A stretch of DNA of 64,000 nucleotides, taken from assembly GCA_043808325.1 (NCBI GenBank), contig JAZDEY010000068.1, positions 27,871-91,870 of the forward strand, read 5' to 3'. The notes under the pieces are model-generated. The model had not been told where the DNA came from. It worked only from the letters and a program-made list of their open reading frames with translations, and did no database searches. This DNA comes from JAZDEY01 sp043808325 [NCBI: Candidatus Eiseniibacteriota bacterium] (lineage in GTDB: Bacteria > Arandabacterota > Arandabacteria > Arandabacterales). Of the stretch, positions 24,740-34,063 are shown one piece after another (the stretch's first letter is position 1; each line of letters begins with the position of its first letter). The translations under genes were made by a program, and so were the position numbers.

Positions 24740-25699
24740 GTGGCCAAGCTTAAGGTCGCACTTTACTGGGCTGCCAGCTGCGGCGGTTGCGAGATTGCCG
24801 TACTCGACATCGGGGATAAGATCCTCCAGTTGGTCTCGAACGCCGAGATCGTTTTCTGGCCGGTGGCCCTGGATTTCAAGTACAAAGACGTGGAGCGGAT
24901 GCCCGACCGCTCGATCGATCTCTGCCTCTTCAACGGTGCGATCCGGACCTCGGAGAACGAGCATCTGGCCAGACTCCTCAGGCGGAAATCCAAGATCCTG
25001 GTGGCCTACGGATCTTGCGCCAACGAGGGCTGTATACCGGGCCTTGCCAACCAGTTCAACCGTGACGAGATATTCAATTACGTTTACGCCGCCACTCCGT
25101 CGACCGATAACCCCGAGGGCGTGAGACCCCAAACGTCTTTCCAGGTGAAGGAAGGGGAACTCACACTTCCGGCTTTCTACAACACCGTGAAAACCCTTGA
25201 GCAGGTGGTCAAGGTCGACTATTTTGTGCCGGGTTGTCCGCCGATTGACGAACAGACCTGGGCGGTGCTGGAGGCGGTGCTAAACGATCAGCTACCTCCC
25301 GCCGGTGCAGTTGTGGGAGCCGGAAAGACAGCGCTGTGCGAGGATTGCCCGAGGCCGCGCAAGGAGAAGAAAGTAAAACGCTTCTACCGGCCGCACGAAG
25401 TGATCCCCGAGCCCGACCTGTGCCTCTTGGACCAGGGTGTCATATGCTGCGGTATCGTCACCAGAACGGGATGCGGGGCCCAGTGCCTGAGCGTCAACAT
25501 GCCCTGCAGGGGATGCTATGGTCCTCCGGAAGGCGTGGTCGACCAGGGCGCGAAGCTGATTTCGGTGCTGGGCTCGATCATCGATTCGACTGATTCCGAC
25601 GAGATTGAGAAGGTCTGTGCGACCGTCCTGGACCCTCTCGGAACCGCCTACAGATATGGACTGGCAAATTCCATCCTGAGAAGGAGCAGGTTGCGATGA
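24740..25699 (+). CDS. mvhG: [NiFe] hydrogenase small subunit, MvhG-like (group 3)
   Basis: A 319-residue Fe-S subunit of a cytoplasmic methyl-viologen-type hydrogenase. The proximal-cluster cysteines are in AASCGGCEIAV, GSCANEGCIPG and VPGCPP; the C-terminal part has further cysteines (CEDCPRPRK, ICCGIVTRTGCGAQC, PCRGCYGPPEG) that would bind the medial and distal clusters. No Tat signal is present, which fits group 3 rather than membrane-bound uptake enzymes. The start is GTG, 6-8 bases after GCGGAGG. It overlaps mvhA by 4 bp. Confidence 0.93.
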   Translation: MAKLKVALYWAASCGGCEIAVLDIGDKILQLVSNAEIVFWPVALDFKYKDVERMPDRSIDLCLFNGAIRTSENEHLARLLRRKSKILVAYGSCANEGCIPGLANQFNRDEIFNYVYAATPSTDNPEGVRPQTSFQVKEGELTLPAFYNTVKTLEQVVKVDYFVPGCPPIDEQTWAVLEAVLNDQLPPAGAVVGAGKTALCEDCPRPRKEKKVKRFYRPHEVIPEPDLCLLDQGVICCGIVTRTGCGAQCLSVNMPCRGCYGPPEGVVDQGAKLISVLGSIIDSTDSDEIEKVCATVLDPLGTAYRYGLANSILRRSRLR

Positions 25700-27204
25700 A
25701 GCGAATCACCATAGATCCCGTGACCAGGCTGGAAGGGCACGGCAAGATCGAGGTATTCCTCGACGACGGCGGCGAAGTGGAGAATGTCTACCTCCAGATC
25801 CCCGAGCTCAGGGGCTTTGAGAAGTTCTGTGTAGGTCGCCCCGTGGAGGAGCTGCCGCGCATAATGACCCAGATCTGCGGCGTGTGTCCCGAAGCCCATC
25901 ACATCGCAAGCTCCAAGGCGGCGGATGCGGTCTACCATGTTGATCCCCCGCTTGTCGGCAAGAAGACCCGCGAGCTCTTCTACAGCACCTTTTTTGTTAC
26001 GGACCATGCCACGCATTTCTATATTCTTGGCGGCCCCGATTTCATCGTCGGTCCCGACGCGAGCCCCGCCGAACGCAACATAATCGGAGTGATCGGCAAG
26101 GTCGGAGCCGAAGTGGGCCTGAGGGTGATAAACCTGAGAAAGCGTTGCCACAACATCATCAAGTTAATGGGTGGCCGGAGCATCCACCCGGTGTTCTCTA
26201 TCCCCGGCGGCGTCAGCAAGCCGGTCGCCGAGGACGAGCGGCGGCAGATCGAAGAAGCGGCGAAGGAGGCAGTTGAATTCGGCAAGTTTACGCTTCAGGT
26301 TTTCGAGGATGTTGTGCTCAAGAACTCCGACTATGTGAAGCTTATAACCAGCGATGCCTACGCTCACAGGACCTACTACATGGGCCTTGTGGACAAGAAC
26401 AACCTGATCAATTTCTATGACGGCATGGTCCGGGTGGTCGACCCCGAAGGCAAAGAATTCGCTAAGTTCGAAGGGAAGGACTATCGGGACCACATTGCGG
26501 AGCACGTCGAACCCTGGACTTATCTCAAGTTCCCTTACCTTAAGAAGGTCGGCTGGAAGGGTCTGGTCGACGGCAAGAACTCCGGCGTATATCGGGCTAC
26601 TCCGCTGTCAAGATGCAACGCTGCAGACGGAATCGCCACTCCGCTTGCCCAGAAGGAATACGAGAAGATGTACGACACCCTGGGCGGCAAGCCCGTCCAT
26701 GCGACGCTGGCGACCCACTGGGCGCGGGTGATTGAGCTCCTGTACGCGGCGGAAAGGATGTACGAGCTTGCGACCGACTCCGACATAGCCCGCTTGAGCC
26801 GCGAGTTGAGCGCCAAGGGATTCGACAGGGCGCTCCACAGTCAGGTCCGGACGGCCCCCAAAGACATTCCTACCGAGGGTGTCGGAGTCGTGGAGGCGCC
26901 TCGAGGCACACTCTTCCACCACTATGTCACTGATGAAAAGGGCATCGTCACGGATGTCAATCTGATCGTGGGAACCACCAACAACAATGCGGCCATCTCG
27001 ATGTCCCTCAAGAAAGCTGCGAAGTCGGTAATAAAGAAGAACGGCGAGATAACCGAAGGGGCTTTGAACCTGGTGGAGATGGCCTTCCGCGCCTACGATC
27101 CGTGCTTCGGTTGCGCCACCCACTCGCTTCCCGGCAGGATGCCGTTGGAGATCGTCGTTTACGATAGCCGGGGCAGGAAGGTTTCCGAGAAGAGCAGGTA
27201 CTGA
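25696..27204 (+). CDS. mvhA: [NiFe] hydrogenase large subunit, MvhA-like (group 3)
   Basis: A 502-residue catalytic subunit. The two nickel-binding cysteine pairs are in MTQICGVCPEAHH near the N terminus and DPCFGCATHSLPG near the C terminus. A C-terminal extension of roughly 25 residues follows the last His and would be removed by the maturation protease at 32971-33456. MKRITIDPVTRLEGHGKIEVFL is the typical N terminus. Group 3c enzymes pass electrons to MvhD and heterodisulfide-reductase-like HdrA for flavin-based bifurcation. MvhD is encoded 6 kb away on the other strand, and no HdrABC is in the window, so the partner is unknown. Confidence 0.95.
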   Translation: MKRITIDPVTRLEGHGKIEVFLDDGGEVENVYLQIPELRGFEKFCVGRPVEELPRIMTQICGVCPEAHHIASSKAADAVYHVDPPLVGKKTRELFYSTFFVTDHATHFYILGGPDFIVGPDASPAERNIIGVIGKVGAEVGLRVINLRKRCHNIIKLMGGRSIHPVFSIPGGVSKPVAEDERRQIEEAAKEAVEFGKFTLQVFEDVVLKNSDYVKLITSDAYAHRTYYMGLVDKNNLINFYDGMVRVVDPEGKEFAKFEGKDYRDHIAEHVEPWTYLKFPYLKKVGWKGLVDGKNSGVYRATPLSRCNAADGIATPLAQKEYEKMYDTLGGKPVHATLATHWARVIELLYAAERMYELATDSDIARLSRELSAKGFDRALHSQVRTAPKDIPTEGVGVVEAPRGTLFHHYVTDEKGIVTDVNLIVGTTNNNAAISMSLKKAAKSVIKKNGEITEGALNLVEMAFRAYDPCFGCATHSLPGRMPLEIVVYDSRGRKVSEKSRY

Positions 27205-27245
27205 CCGCTTGGCGCTTTAGCTCGGGCGGGAATCCAACGGCAGTC

Positions 27246-28262
27246 TCAGCAAATCCTGGGAAGCAGTTCCCCAGACAGCGGACTCAGGATTCTCCGGCCT
27301 CCTACACCCGTATTCAAGACCACCATCCCCGGATGATCCCCAACCACCCGGCCTATCGCGGCCGAGCCCTCACCGTATCTGGTGCCGCGCATGACGCCAA
27401 GGACGGCGTTCGCTTCTTCCGCGGGTACGAAGGCCACCAGCTTACCTTCATTGGCAACATAGAAGACGTCGAGCCCGAGCAACTCACAGGCTTCGGCCAC
27501 CGCAGGCCTGACCGGCACCGCGCTTTCCTCGACCACGATACCGACGCCTGATCTCTCGGCGATCTCATTGAGGGTGGATGCCAGCCCACCACGGGTGGGA
27601 TCGCGCATCGCATGTATCGAATTGGTCACACCAAGCATCGCCGCGACCAGGCCGTTAAGAGGCGCGGTATCGCTCACGAGGTCAGTCTCGAAATCGATCC
27701 CTTGCCGTTTGGAAAGCACGGCGATCCCATGGTCGCCGATCGATCCACTGAGGATGACCACATCTCCAGGCGAGGCATTTGACGAAGAGATGTCGACGCC
27801 GGCAGGCACCACGCCGATGCCGGACGTATTGACGAAAACCAGGTCGGCCGAACCCTTGCCAACCACCTTGGTGTCTCCACCGACCACCGGTACCCCGGCT
27901 TCCGCCGAGGCGGCTCTGACCGACTCGAGAATCCGGCGCAGACTGGCAAGCGGCAACCCCTCCTCCAGTATCAAGCTCAGGGTGATCGCGACCGGTGAAG
28001 CCCCGACCATAGACAGATCATTGACCGTACCGTTGACCGCCAGGCCGCCGATGTCGCCGCCCGGGAAGAATATGGGATCGACGACGTAGGAATCCGTAGT
28101 GAAGGCTATCCTGCCGGGTTCCAGCACGAGGACCGCCGAATCATCCAGGCGTCGAATCACATCGTTGTCGAGATACGTGTGCACGATCTCCTCCACGAGC
28201 CGCCTCGAGGCCTCTCCCCCACTGCCGTGTGAAAGCCTGATCACCTGGTCCATGCGGCCCAC
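27246..28262 (-). CDS. hypE: Hydrogenase maturation factor HypE
   Basis: A 338-residue ATP-dependent enzyme that dehydrates the carbamoyl group on its C-terminal Cys to make the cyanide ligand of the NiFe site. The N-terminal LSHGSGGEASRRLVEEI, the PVVGGDTKVV segment and the RDPTRGGLASTLNEIAERSGVGI block are family hallmarks, and the protein ends in the required PRIC. It is last in the Hyp operon, 33 bp after hypD, and convergent with mvhA. Confidence 0.97.
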   Translation of the reverse strand: MGRMDQVIRLSHGSGGEASRRLVEEIVHTYLDNDVIRRLDDSAVLVLEPGRIAFTTDSYVVDPIFFPGGDIGGLAVNGTVNDLSMVGASPVAITLSLILEEGLPLASLRRILESVRAASAEAGVPVVGGDTKVVGKGSADLVFVNTSGIGVVPAGVDISSSNASPGDVVILSGSIGDHGIAVLSKRQGIDFETDLVSDTAPLNGLVAAMLGVTNSIHAMRDPTRGGLASTLNEIAERSGVGIVVEESAVPVRPAVAEACELLGLDVFYVANEGKLVAFVPAEEANAVLGVMRGTRYGEGSAAIGRVVGDHPGMVVLNTGVGGRRILSPLSGELLPRIC

Positions 28263-28295
28263 CCGCCAACCGTAGAGCCCGCGACTTCGGCCATG

Positions 28296-29378
28296 CTATC
28301 GATCTCCATAAAGGTAATGGGTAGCACAGGATCCTTCGCTTGAGACCATACAAGGCCCAACTGGATTCTCCGGCGTACAGTTCTTGCGGAACAGCGCGCA
28401 CTCGGAAGGCGAGATATCTCCTCGGAGAACGTCGCCACACCTGCACCCAGGCGGGTCCGGTAGGCTCACGATGTCCCGATCGATAAACGCCGACGCATCA
28501 AAGGGTGAGAAGGCCTCGCGGAGTCTCAGGCCGCTCGCTTCAACCTCGCCGAGCCCACGCCACTCGCTGGCTGTGACTGTGAACACCTGGTCCATCAACT
28601 TCAGAGCATTGCGGTTCCCATGATAGGGCACACCGCGGGCATATTCGACCTCGACCTGGCTCCGGCCGTCCTCGAGTTGACGCACCAACATCAGCAACGC
28701 CTGAAGAACGTCGCTTGGCTCGAAACCTGAAACCACGCAGGGCCGCCTCCAGTGAGAGGCCACGGGCTCAAAGGGCGCCGCGCCGATTATGGCCGAGACG
28801 TGTCCCGGACACACGAAGCCCTCAACACTGGTGCCCCGCTTGAGCAGAGCCTCGAGCACCGGAGGGGTGCGTTTGTGAAGGCTCAAGACAAAGAAGTTCC
28901 TGAGGCCCAGGGCCTCGGCCCTGATCACCGCGGCGGCGGTCGAGGGAGCCGTAGTCTCAAATCCTATCGCCACGAAGAAGACCCGCTTGTCGGGCAGCCT
29001 CTCGGCGAGCGCGACGGCGTCGTAGCTCGAGTAGACAACACGGACGTCGGCGCCCCTTGCCCGCTTTTCCGCCAGACTCATCTCTGAGCCGGGGACCTTG
29101 ACCAAGTCCCCGTAGGTCGCTATCACGCTCGAATCAAGACCACTCAGATAGATTGCCCGGTCGAGCTCGGCCTTGGGCGTGACGCACACCGGGCAGCCGG
29201 GTCCCGAGACCAGGATAAGATTCTCGGGTAGGAGGCTCCGCAGACCATATCTGAATATGGCGACCGTATGGGTTCCGCAGAACTCCATCAGCTTCCACCT
29301 GCCGCGACAGGCTTTCCTGAGGTTGAGCGTGATGGTCCGGACCAGGGCGGGATCCCGGAACTCGGACGCAAACTTCAT
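28296..29378 (-). CDS. hypD: Hydrogenase maturation factor HypD
   Basis: A 360-residue Fe-S protein forming the scaffold, with HypC, on which the Fe(CN)2CO unit is built. Conserved elements seen are FCGTHTVAIFRYGL, SGPGCPVCVTP, the AIGFETTAPSTAAA segment and CPGHVSAIIG. Four C-terminal cysteines for the [4Fe-4S] cluster lie in CRCGDVLRG, CALFRKNC and SCATHYLYGD. Its ATG overlaps the hypC stop by 4 bp, matching the need for equal HypC and HypD amounts. Confidence 0.97.
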   Translation of the reverse strand: MKFASEFRDPALVRTITLNLRKACRGRWKLMEFCGTHTVAIFRYGLRSLLPENLILVSGPGCPVCVTPKAELDRAIYLSGLDSSVIATYGDLVKVPGSEMSLAEKRARGADVRVVYSSYDAVALAERLPDKRVFFVAIGFETTAPSTAAAVIRAEALGLRNFFVLSLHKRTPPVLEALLKRGTSVEGFVCPGHVSAIIGAAPFEPVASHWRRPCVVSGFEPSDVLQALLMLVRQLEDGRSQVEVEYARGVPYHGNRNALKLMDQVFTVTASEWRGLGEVEASGLRLREAFSPFDASAFIDRDIVSLPDPPGCRCGDVLRGDISPSECALFRKNCTPENPVGPCMVSSEGSCATHYLYGDR

Positions 29379-29590
29379 TCAAGAACCTCACGCATGATCC
29401 GAAGGGTCTCCTCAGCTTCCTCCTTCTCAATCTTATGGATGGCGAAGCCGGCATGCAGCAAGACATAGTCGCCCACGTCCGCAGGGCGATCGATCAGCTC
29501 CAGGCTGATCTCCCTCAGGACTGCTCCAATACTTGCTTTGGCAAGATTCCCATGTTTCTCAACGATCAACGCCGGAATTGCAAGACACAT
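29375..29590 (-). CDS. hypC: Hydrogenase maturation chaperone HypC
   Basis: A 71-residue chaperone that carries iron to the large subunit. The invariant MCLAIPA start with Cys2, the ISLELIDRPADVGDYVLLHAG-type core and the GFAIHKIEKEEAEETL helix are present. It is the only HypC/HybG in the window. Position between hypF and hypD is usual. Confidence 0.96.
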   Translation of the reverse strand: MCLAIPALIVEKHGNLAKASIGAVLREISLELIDRPADVGDYVLLHAGFAIHKIEKEEAEETLRIMREVLE

Positions 29591-29624
29591 ACGCCAGCCT
29601 CCACCGGGTCGTCACGACAGGACG

Positions 29625-32006
29625 TCACGAGCTCACTTCGGACTCGACCCGAGCTGCAGCTACGACCGCTTGGCCGAAGCTTATACCACCATCGTTAGCT
29701 GGGACAAGATGATTTGTGATCACCCTGAAACCGCCGCCCTCAAGGAGACCCTTGAGCTGCGCCAAGAGCCTAACATTCTGAAAGCAGCCGCCGCTCAAGG
29801 CCGCCACCTCGAGACCTTGGCGCGTCCTCAGCAGGCACGCCGTCTCGTACAGGCTCCTCGCCAGCCAGTTATGAAACTTCGCGCCGACCGTACCTGCCGT
29901 GCTTCCTGCGCCTGCAACTGCCCCCGCTCCAATCCCCGGACTCCCGGGTCCTCCGAGGACATCTCTCACGATTTCCCTGACCAGCCCCCTTACACCAATC
30001 ACCACTTTCTCTCCCTCGGTGTCAAGCACAACAGGATAGGCTTGCCCAAGATCGTCGCCCGCAGCCATCTCCAACTCCAGCGCCGCCTGCCCTTCATACT
30101 TTACCTCATGCCTCAGGCCGCATAGGCATGATACTGCATCAAATAGGCGACCACAGCTTGAAGTCATGGGGCTGTTGAACCCGCTCTTGAGAATCGCGAG
30201 CACGACCTCGATCTGCCTGCGGTCAATACCCAACAAAGCCTCCAGGGGCAGGCTCCGGACATCCTCCCTGTAGGCGCTATAGAGGTGCGAGAGCGCCATC
30301 CTCCAGACCTGTCTGATGGCTGCCTCGCCACCGGGAATGGCGACCTGCTCCAGATGACCGGCCCTGGTAAAGGACTTCCGCGTGGCGACCAGGATCTCAC
30401 CGCCCCATACCGTGGCGTCGGGACCGTAGCCGGTACCGTCGAGCGCAAAACCGATCACCGGGCCATCGGTGCCCGCCTCCCCGAGACAGCTCGCAATATG
30501 GGCATGATGGTGCTGCACCGCGACCTTCTTTGGAATGCGGGACCCTACCGCAAATCGAGTACTCAGATAGTCCGGATGCAGATCGTAAGCAACGATTTCG
30601 GGCTCCACCTCAACGGTCTTCTTCATATGATCGATCGTGGATGTAAAGAACTCATAGGCCGGCATATTCTCCAGGTCACCGATGTGCTGACTCAAGAAGA
30701 CCTGATTCCGACGAGTGACGGCAATCGTGTTCTTCAAGTGAGCGCCGCAGGCCAGGATGCTCCCAGGCGTAGTATCAAGATCTATGGGCAAGGGCACCCA
30801 TCCCCGGGAGCGCCTGAGAATCACCGTTTCGCCGCCCACCACCCTGGCCACGGAGTCATCACATCTGGAGACGATCTGGCGATTGTGATCGACGTAGAGA
30901 TCAACTATTCCAGCCAGCCGGCTCAAGGCATCCTCTCCGTCGATCGCGATCGGCTCCTCAGTGAGATTGCCGCTAGTCATGACCAGGGCCAGGAAGTCCC
31001 CCTCGAGCAGTAGATGGTGGATCGGCGTGTAAGGAAGCATTACCCCAAGATACTTATTACCGGGTGCGACCGACTCGGCTATCCGGGAATCCGGTCTCTT
31101 GGGGAGAAGCACGATCGGTCTCACAGGACTCGCCAGAAGCCTTTCCTCCTCCGGGCCGACCTCAGCGAAAAGCGCGATGGTGAAGATGTCTCTTGCCATG
31201 ACTGCAAGTGGCTTCTCCTCCCTCCGCTTCCGCTGCCTCAGGAGCCTGACCGCCGCATCGTTGGCGGCATCAACCGCGAGGTGAAATCCACCGAGGCCCT
31301 TTACCCCGATCACCTTCCCCTCGCTCAAGCCCTTGCGGGCGGCCTCCAGGGGATCGCGGCAATCGATCGGCTCTCCGGATGATTCCCGCAGCGTGATCTG
31401 CGGCCCGCACACCCAGCAGGCATCGGGTTCGGCATGGAATCTTCGGTCAAGCGGATCGCGATACTCCTTGCTGCACTCAGGACACATCGCAAAAGACCGC
31501 ATACTGGTATTCTGCCTATCGTAAGGAATGTCCTCGATGATTGTATGGCGCGGCCCACAGTTGGTGCAGTTTATGAAAGGATAGCGGTGCCGCCGGTCCG
31601 AAGGGTCCCCGAGCTCCCGAAGGCAATCGGGGCAGGTAGCGATATCCGGCGAGACCAGGGTTGTCCGTTCGGATGCTGCCTCGCTCGCCCTTATGACAAA
31701 CGAATCCTCACCGCAAAGATCCGTGAAGCGGACCACGACACTATCGATCCGGGCCTGCGAAGGCCGTTCCCGCACGAGGGACGAGAGGAAGCGTTCCACC
31801 GAGGCCAGACCACCTTCGACCTCTATGTCCACACCCTGAGGATTGTTGAGGATATATCCGGCAAGCCCTTCCCGGCACGCAAGTCTATAGACGAACGGCC
31901 GGAAACCTACGCCCTGCACGATCCCGGCGACCGAGACCTTAAGCCTCAGCCTCTCGCCAGGGCCCGCCGCTTCGCTGCCAATCCAGCCTTCAGCCATCCG
32001 ATCCAT
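29625..32006 (-). CDS. hypF: Carbamoyltransferase HypF
   Basis: A 793-residue protein that makes the carbamoyl group for the cyanide ligands and transfers it to HypE. Domains in order are acylphosphatase (about 20-110, GIVQGVGFRPFVYRLA), two zinc fingers (CPDCLREL ... NCTNCG and CPECSKEY), a YrdC-like domain (about 215-400), and the Kae1-like carbamoyltransferase with QHHHAHIASCLGE and FALDGTGYG. The start overlaps hypB by 61 bp; Met4 is an alternative. Length is a little above the usual 750. Confidence 0.96.
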   Translation of the reverse strand: MDRMAEGWIGSEAAGPGERLRLKVSVAGIVQGVGFRPFVYRLACREGLAGYILNNPQGVDIEVEGGLASVERFLSSLVRERPSQARIDSVVVRFTDLCGEDSFVIRASEAASERTTLVSPDIATCPDCLRELGDPSDRRHRYPFINCTNCGPRHTIIEDIPYDRQNTSMRSFAMCPECSKEYRDPLDRRFHAEPDACWVCGPQITLRESSGEPIDCRDPLEAARKGLSEGKVIGVKGLGGFHLAVDAANDAAVRLLRQRKRREEKPLAVMARDIFTIALFAEVGPEEERLLASPVRPIVLLPKRPDSRIAESVAPGNKYLGVMLPYTPIHHLLLEGDFLALVMTSGNLTEEPIAIDGEDALSRLAGIVDLYVDHNRQIVSRCDDSVARVVGGETVILRRSRGWVPLPIDLDTTPGSILACGAHLKNTIAVTRRNQVFLSQHIGDLENMPAYEFFTSTIDHMKKTVEVEPEIVAYDLHPDYLSTRFAVGSRIPKKVAVQHHHAHIASCLGEAGTDGPVIGFALDGTGYGPDATVWGGEILVATRKSFTRAGHLEQVAIPGGEAAIRQVWRMALSHLYSAYREDVRSLPLEALLGIDRRQIEVVLAILKSGFNSPMTSSCGRLFDAVSCLCGLRHEVKYEGQAALELEMAAGDDLGQAYPVVLDTEGEKVVIGVRGLVREIVRDVLGGPGSPGIGAGAVAGAGSTAGTVGAKFHNWLARSLYETACLLRTRQGLEVAALSGGCFQNVRLLAQLKGLLEGGGFRVITNHLVPANDGGISFGQAVVAAARVESEVSS

Positions 32007-32620
32007 TGCTCCAAGCCTTCCTTAGTCTTGCATGAGAGTCTGAACACCGTAAGATCCGGATTGATTCTCAACGCGTTCTCCTCAAGCTGGTTGGGGTCCG
32101 AGTCGGTATATGGGACCAGATCGATCTTGGTGATAGCAAGAACCCCGGAGGCTCTTACCATCGGCGGATACTTCAAGGGTTTATCGTCGCCCTCGGCGAC
32201 CGAAATCAAGAGCACCTTGAGATCTTCGCCGAGATCGAATGATGACGGGCAGACCAGGTTGCCGACATTCTCGATGATCACCAGATCGTAGCGGGGAGCC
32301 CTGGCGGCCGCAAGTTTCTCGCTGATCATCCCGGCATCAAGATGACAGGCTTCCCCGGTACTTATCTGTACCGCCTCCACCCCGTGCCTACGAACCCGCA
32401 GGGCATCGTTCTCCGTCATCAGGTCACCCGTCAGAACAAAGATGCTCCAGTCCCCCTTAAGCCGCTTCACGGTCTCTTCCACAAGACTGGTCTTGCCCGA
32501 ACCCGGCGAGCTCACGAGATTGAGAACCAGGCTTCCCGATTGGGCAAAGCGTCTGCGATTCTCGACGGCCAACCGCTCGTTCTCGGAGATCACCTTCTGT
32601 CTTAGATCCACTTTTCTCAA
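31946..32620 (-). CDS. hypB: Hydrogenase nickel-incorporation GTPase HypB
   Basis: A 224-residue SIMIBI GTPase that helps insert nickel with HypA. The P-loop is SSPGSGKTSLVEE, followed by LTGDLMTENDALR, the nickel-site CHLD segment (TGEACHLDAGM), the IIENVGNLVCP switch and ITKIDLVPY. It lacks the N-terminal His-rich nickel-storage tail found in some HypBs. The ATG begins one base after the hypA stop. Confidence 0.97.
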   Translation of the reverse strand: MRKVDLRQKVISENERLAVENRRRFAQSGSLVLNLVSSPGSGKTSLVEETVKRLKGDWSIFVLTGDLMTENDALRVRRHGVEAVQISTGEACHLDAGMISEKLAAARAPRYDLVIIENVGNLVCPSSFDLGEDLKVLLISVAEGDDKPLKYPPMVRASGVLAITKIDLVPYTDSDPNQLEENALRINPDLTVFRLSCKTKEGLEQWIGWLKAGLAAKRRALARG

Positions 32621-32621
32621 A

Positions 32622-32963
32622 TCACTCGACCTCCACCTCTCTTACCGTAATGTCGGTACCGCTGAGGACCTCAAAATTCGACGAACCACATGCCTTGCAC
32701 CTGAAGTCATCCAGGCTTACCTCGTACTCGCTGGCGCACTTTCGGCACTTTGCGCGAGGACTGATCTCCTCTATTTTGAGATGCGCCTTCTCAAGCTTAG
32801 TTCCCTTGGCTAACGCGGTAAAGCAGAACTCCAGCGACGACCGGTCAACTCCGGATAACGGCCCAATCTCAACTGTTACGGCGCCGACCTCGCGTGCGGA
32901 GTTCTCCTCCATGACCCGGGTTACTATATCCACGATGCGGGTAGCGATACTGAGCTCGTGCAC
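32622..32963 (-). CDS. hypA: Hydrogenase nickel metallochaperone HypA, GTG start
   Basis: A 113-residue nickel and zinc protein. The invariant MHELSIA N terminus is obtained only if the GTG at 32961-32963 is the start; it follows an AGGTGA ribosome site that overlaps the stop of the protease gene. Nickel binds at the N terminus with His2. The zinc site is two CxxC pairs, KCRKCASEY and RCKACGSSNF. The open frame continues upstream inside the protease gene and that part is not coding here. Confidence 0.95.
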   Translation of the reverse strand: MHELSIATRIVDIVTRVMEENSAREVGAVTVEIGPLSGVDRSSLEFCFTALAKGTKLEKAHLKIEEISPRAKCRKCASEYEVSLDDFRCKACGSSNFEVLSGTDITVREVEVE

Positions 32964-32970
32964 GGTCACC

Positions 32971-33456
32971 TCATTTTCCGTCCGGCCCTGCCGGCAGACC
33001 CTCAGCCCGAAGATCGCGGACGATGTCGTCGACAATGCTATCCAGCTTTCCCGCGAGCGTCTCCGAGACCCGGTCTCCCACGGAGAACGGGTCCTCGACC
33101 TCTATCCCATAAACCACGATCCGCGAAGGCAAAGCCGCCCCGCAGGCCCGGGCCAGCCGAATCGCCTCGGAAAATCCGACCGTGTGACTGTCCCGTGATC
33201 GGAGGGTGCCCCGGCAGGCTCCCACGTCCAATCTCCGGACCTCGCCCGGCGGGCACTGGCCCGTCACCATCGAATCCACTATAACCGCCATCTCCCTGCC
33301 GAGAATCCGATCGATGATATCAAAGCCGCCTGCGCACGACAGATCTAGATCCAGGGACGGCAGGTGCTGGTGAACCCTTCGAGCAACCAGGAGGCCTATT
33401 CCATCATCGGACATTATGGGATTGCCAAGTCCGATCAGTATACCTTTGGCTGCCAT
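32971..33456 (-). CDS. Hydrogenase maturation endopeptidase (HycI/HoxW family, M52)
   Basis: A 161-residue nickel-dependent protease that removes the C-terminal tail of the hydrogenase large subunit after nickel insertion. The family start IGLGNPIMSDDGIGLLVARR is clear, with metal-ligand Asp17-18. DIIDRILGREMAVIVDSM and the ligand-bearing SRDSHTVGFSEAI follow. The matching substrate is the MvhA extension encoded at 27130-27204. It lies between mvhD and hypA. Confidence 0.92.
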   Translation of the reverse strand: MAAKGILIGLGNPIMSDDGIGLLVARRVHQHLPSLDLDLSCAGGFDIIDRILGREMAVIVDSMVTGQCPPGEVRRLDVGACRGTLRSRDSHTVGFSEAIRLARACGAALPSRIVVYGIEVEDPFSVGDRVSETLAGKLDSIVDDIVRDLRAEGLPAGPDGK

Positions 33457-33498
33457 AAAGACCGGGGACTCCAGAGACTGGTGCTTCTCGGCAGTGAG

Positions 33499-33990
33499 CT
33501 ATCTCTTTGCCGCGAGCATTTCCTCAAGCTGTCGGAGCTCTTCAGATTCGCCTTCTACGGCCTTGAGCATTTCCGGCCACTTCAACGGGCCGAGTTTGCG
33601 GACGTCTTCAGTCACCTTGGTGATGACATCGACGAACCTTTTCGCCTCGGCAGCGGAGATCCAGGCCAACTGGAACCTCTCCTTCTCGATGCCGAACTGC
33701 TCAAGCATCCTTGAGAGAATCAGATAACGACCCAGGGCCTTGTAGTTGCCTTCAAGGTAATGACAGTCACCAGGATGGCACCCGCCGATGAATACACCGT
33801 CGGCGCCCCGCGCGAAGGCCGTCAGAACAAACGTAGGATCCACTCGCCCCGAGCACATCACCTTTATCGGGATAACGTTGGGCGGATACTTCATGCGGCT
33901 GGTTCCCGCGAGATCAGCGCCGCTGTATGTACACCACTTGCAGAGAAAACCTACGATTCTCGGTTCGAAGCCCCGGGACTTCTCGTCCAT
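33499..33990 (-). CDS. mvhD: MvhD-like delta subunit (hydrogenase-heterodisulfide reductase linker)
   Basis: A 163-residue [2Fe-2S] protein that carries electrons from MvhAG to HdrA in bifurcating complexes. The core GFLCKWCTYSGADLAG (Cys17, Cys20), VMCSGRVDPTF (Cys46) and GGCHPGDCHYLEGN (Cys71, Cys76) is diagnostic. It heads the maturation operon rather than sitting with mvhGA, which is unusual. Its presence predicts an HdrA-type or other flavin partner elsewhere in the genome. A dedicated promoter lies at 34030-34058. Confidence 0.92.
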   Translation of the reverse strand: MDEKSRGFEPRIVGFLCKWCTYSGADLAGTSRMKYPPNVIPIKVMCSGRVDPTFVLTAFARGADGVFIGGCHPGDCHYLEGNYKALGRYLILSRMLEQFGIEKERFQLAWISAAEAKRFVDVITKVTEDVRKLGPLKWPEMLKAVEGESEELRQLEEMLAAKR

Positions 33991-34029
33991 TACCCTACCT
34001 CTCGCTCCATGCGATCGCCGATCCCCGTT

Positions 34030-34058
34030 ATTCTAAGTGCCGGCGGCCATGCGGTCAA
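34030..34058 (-). promoter_or_regulatory. Promoter of the mvhD-hyp operon
   Basis: Minus strand TTGACC (34053-34058), 17 bp spacer, TAGAAT (34030-34035), about 40 bp ahead of mvhD and directly behind the tlpA-like gene. Confidence 0.65.
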
Positions 34059-34063
34059 CAGGA

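Noticed and set aside
31434-32291. 285-codon plus-strand open frame opposite hypF and hypB
   Set aside because: It lies antisense to two well-conserved hydrogenase maturation genes, has no ribosome site and no recognisable domain.
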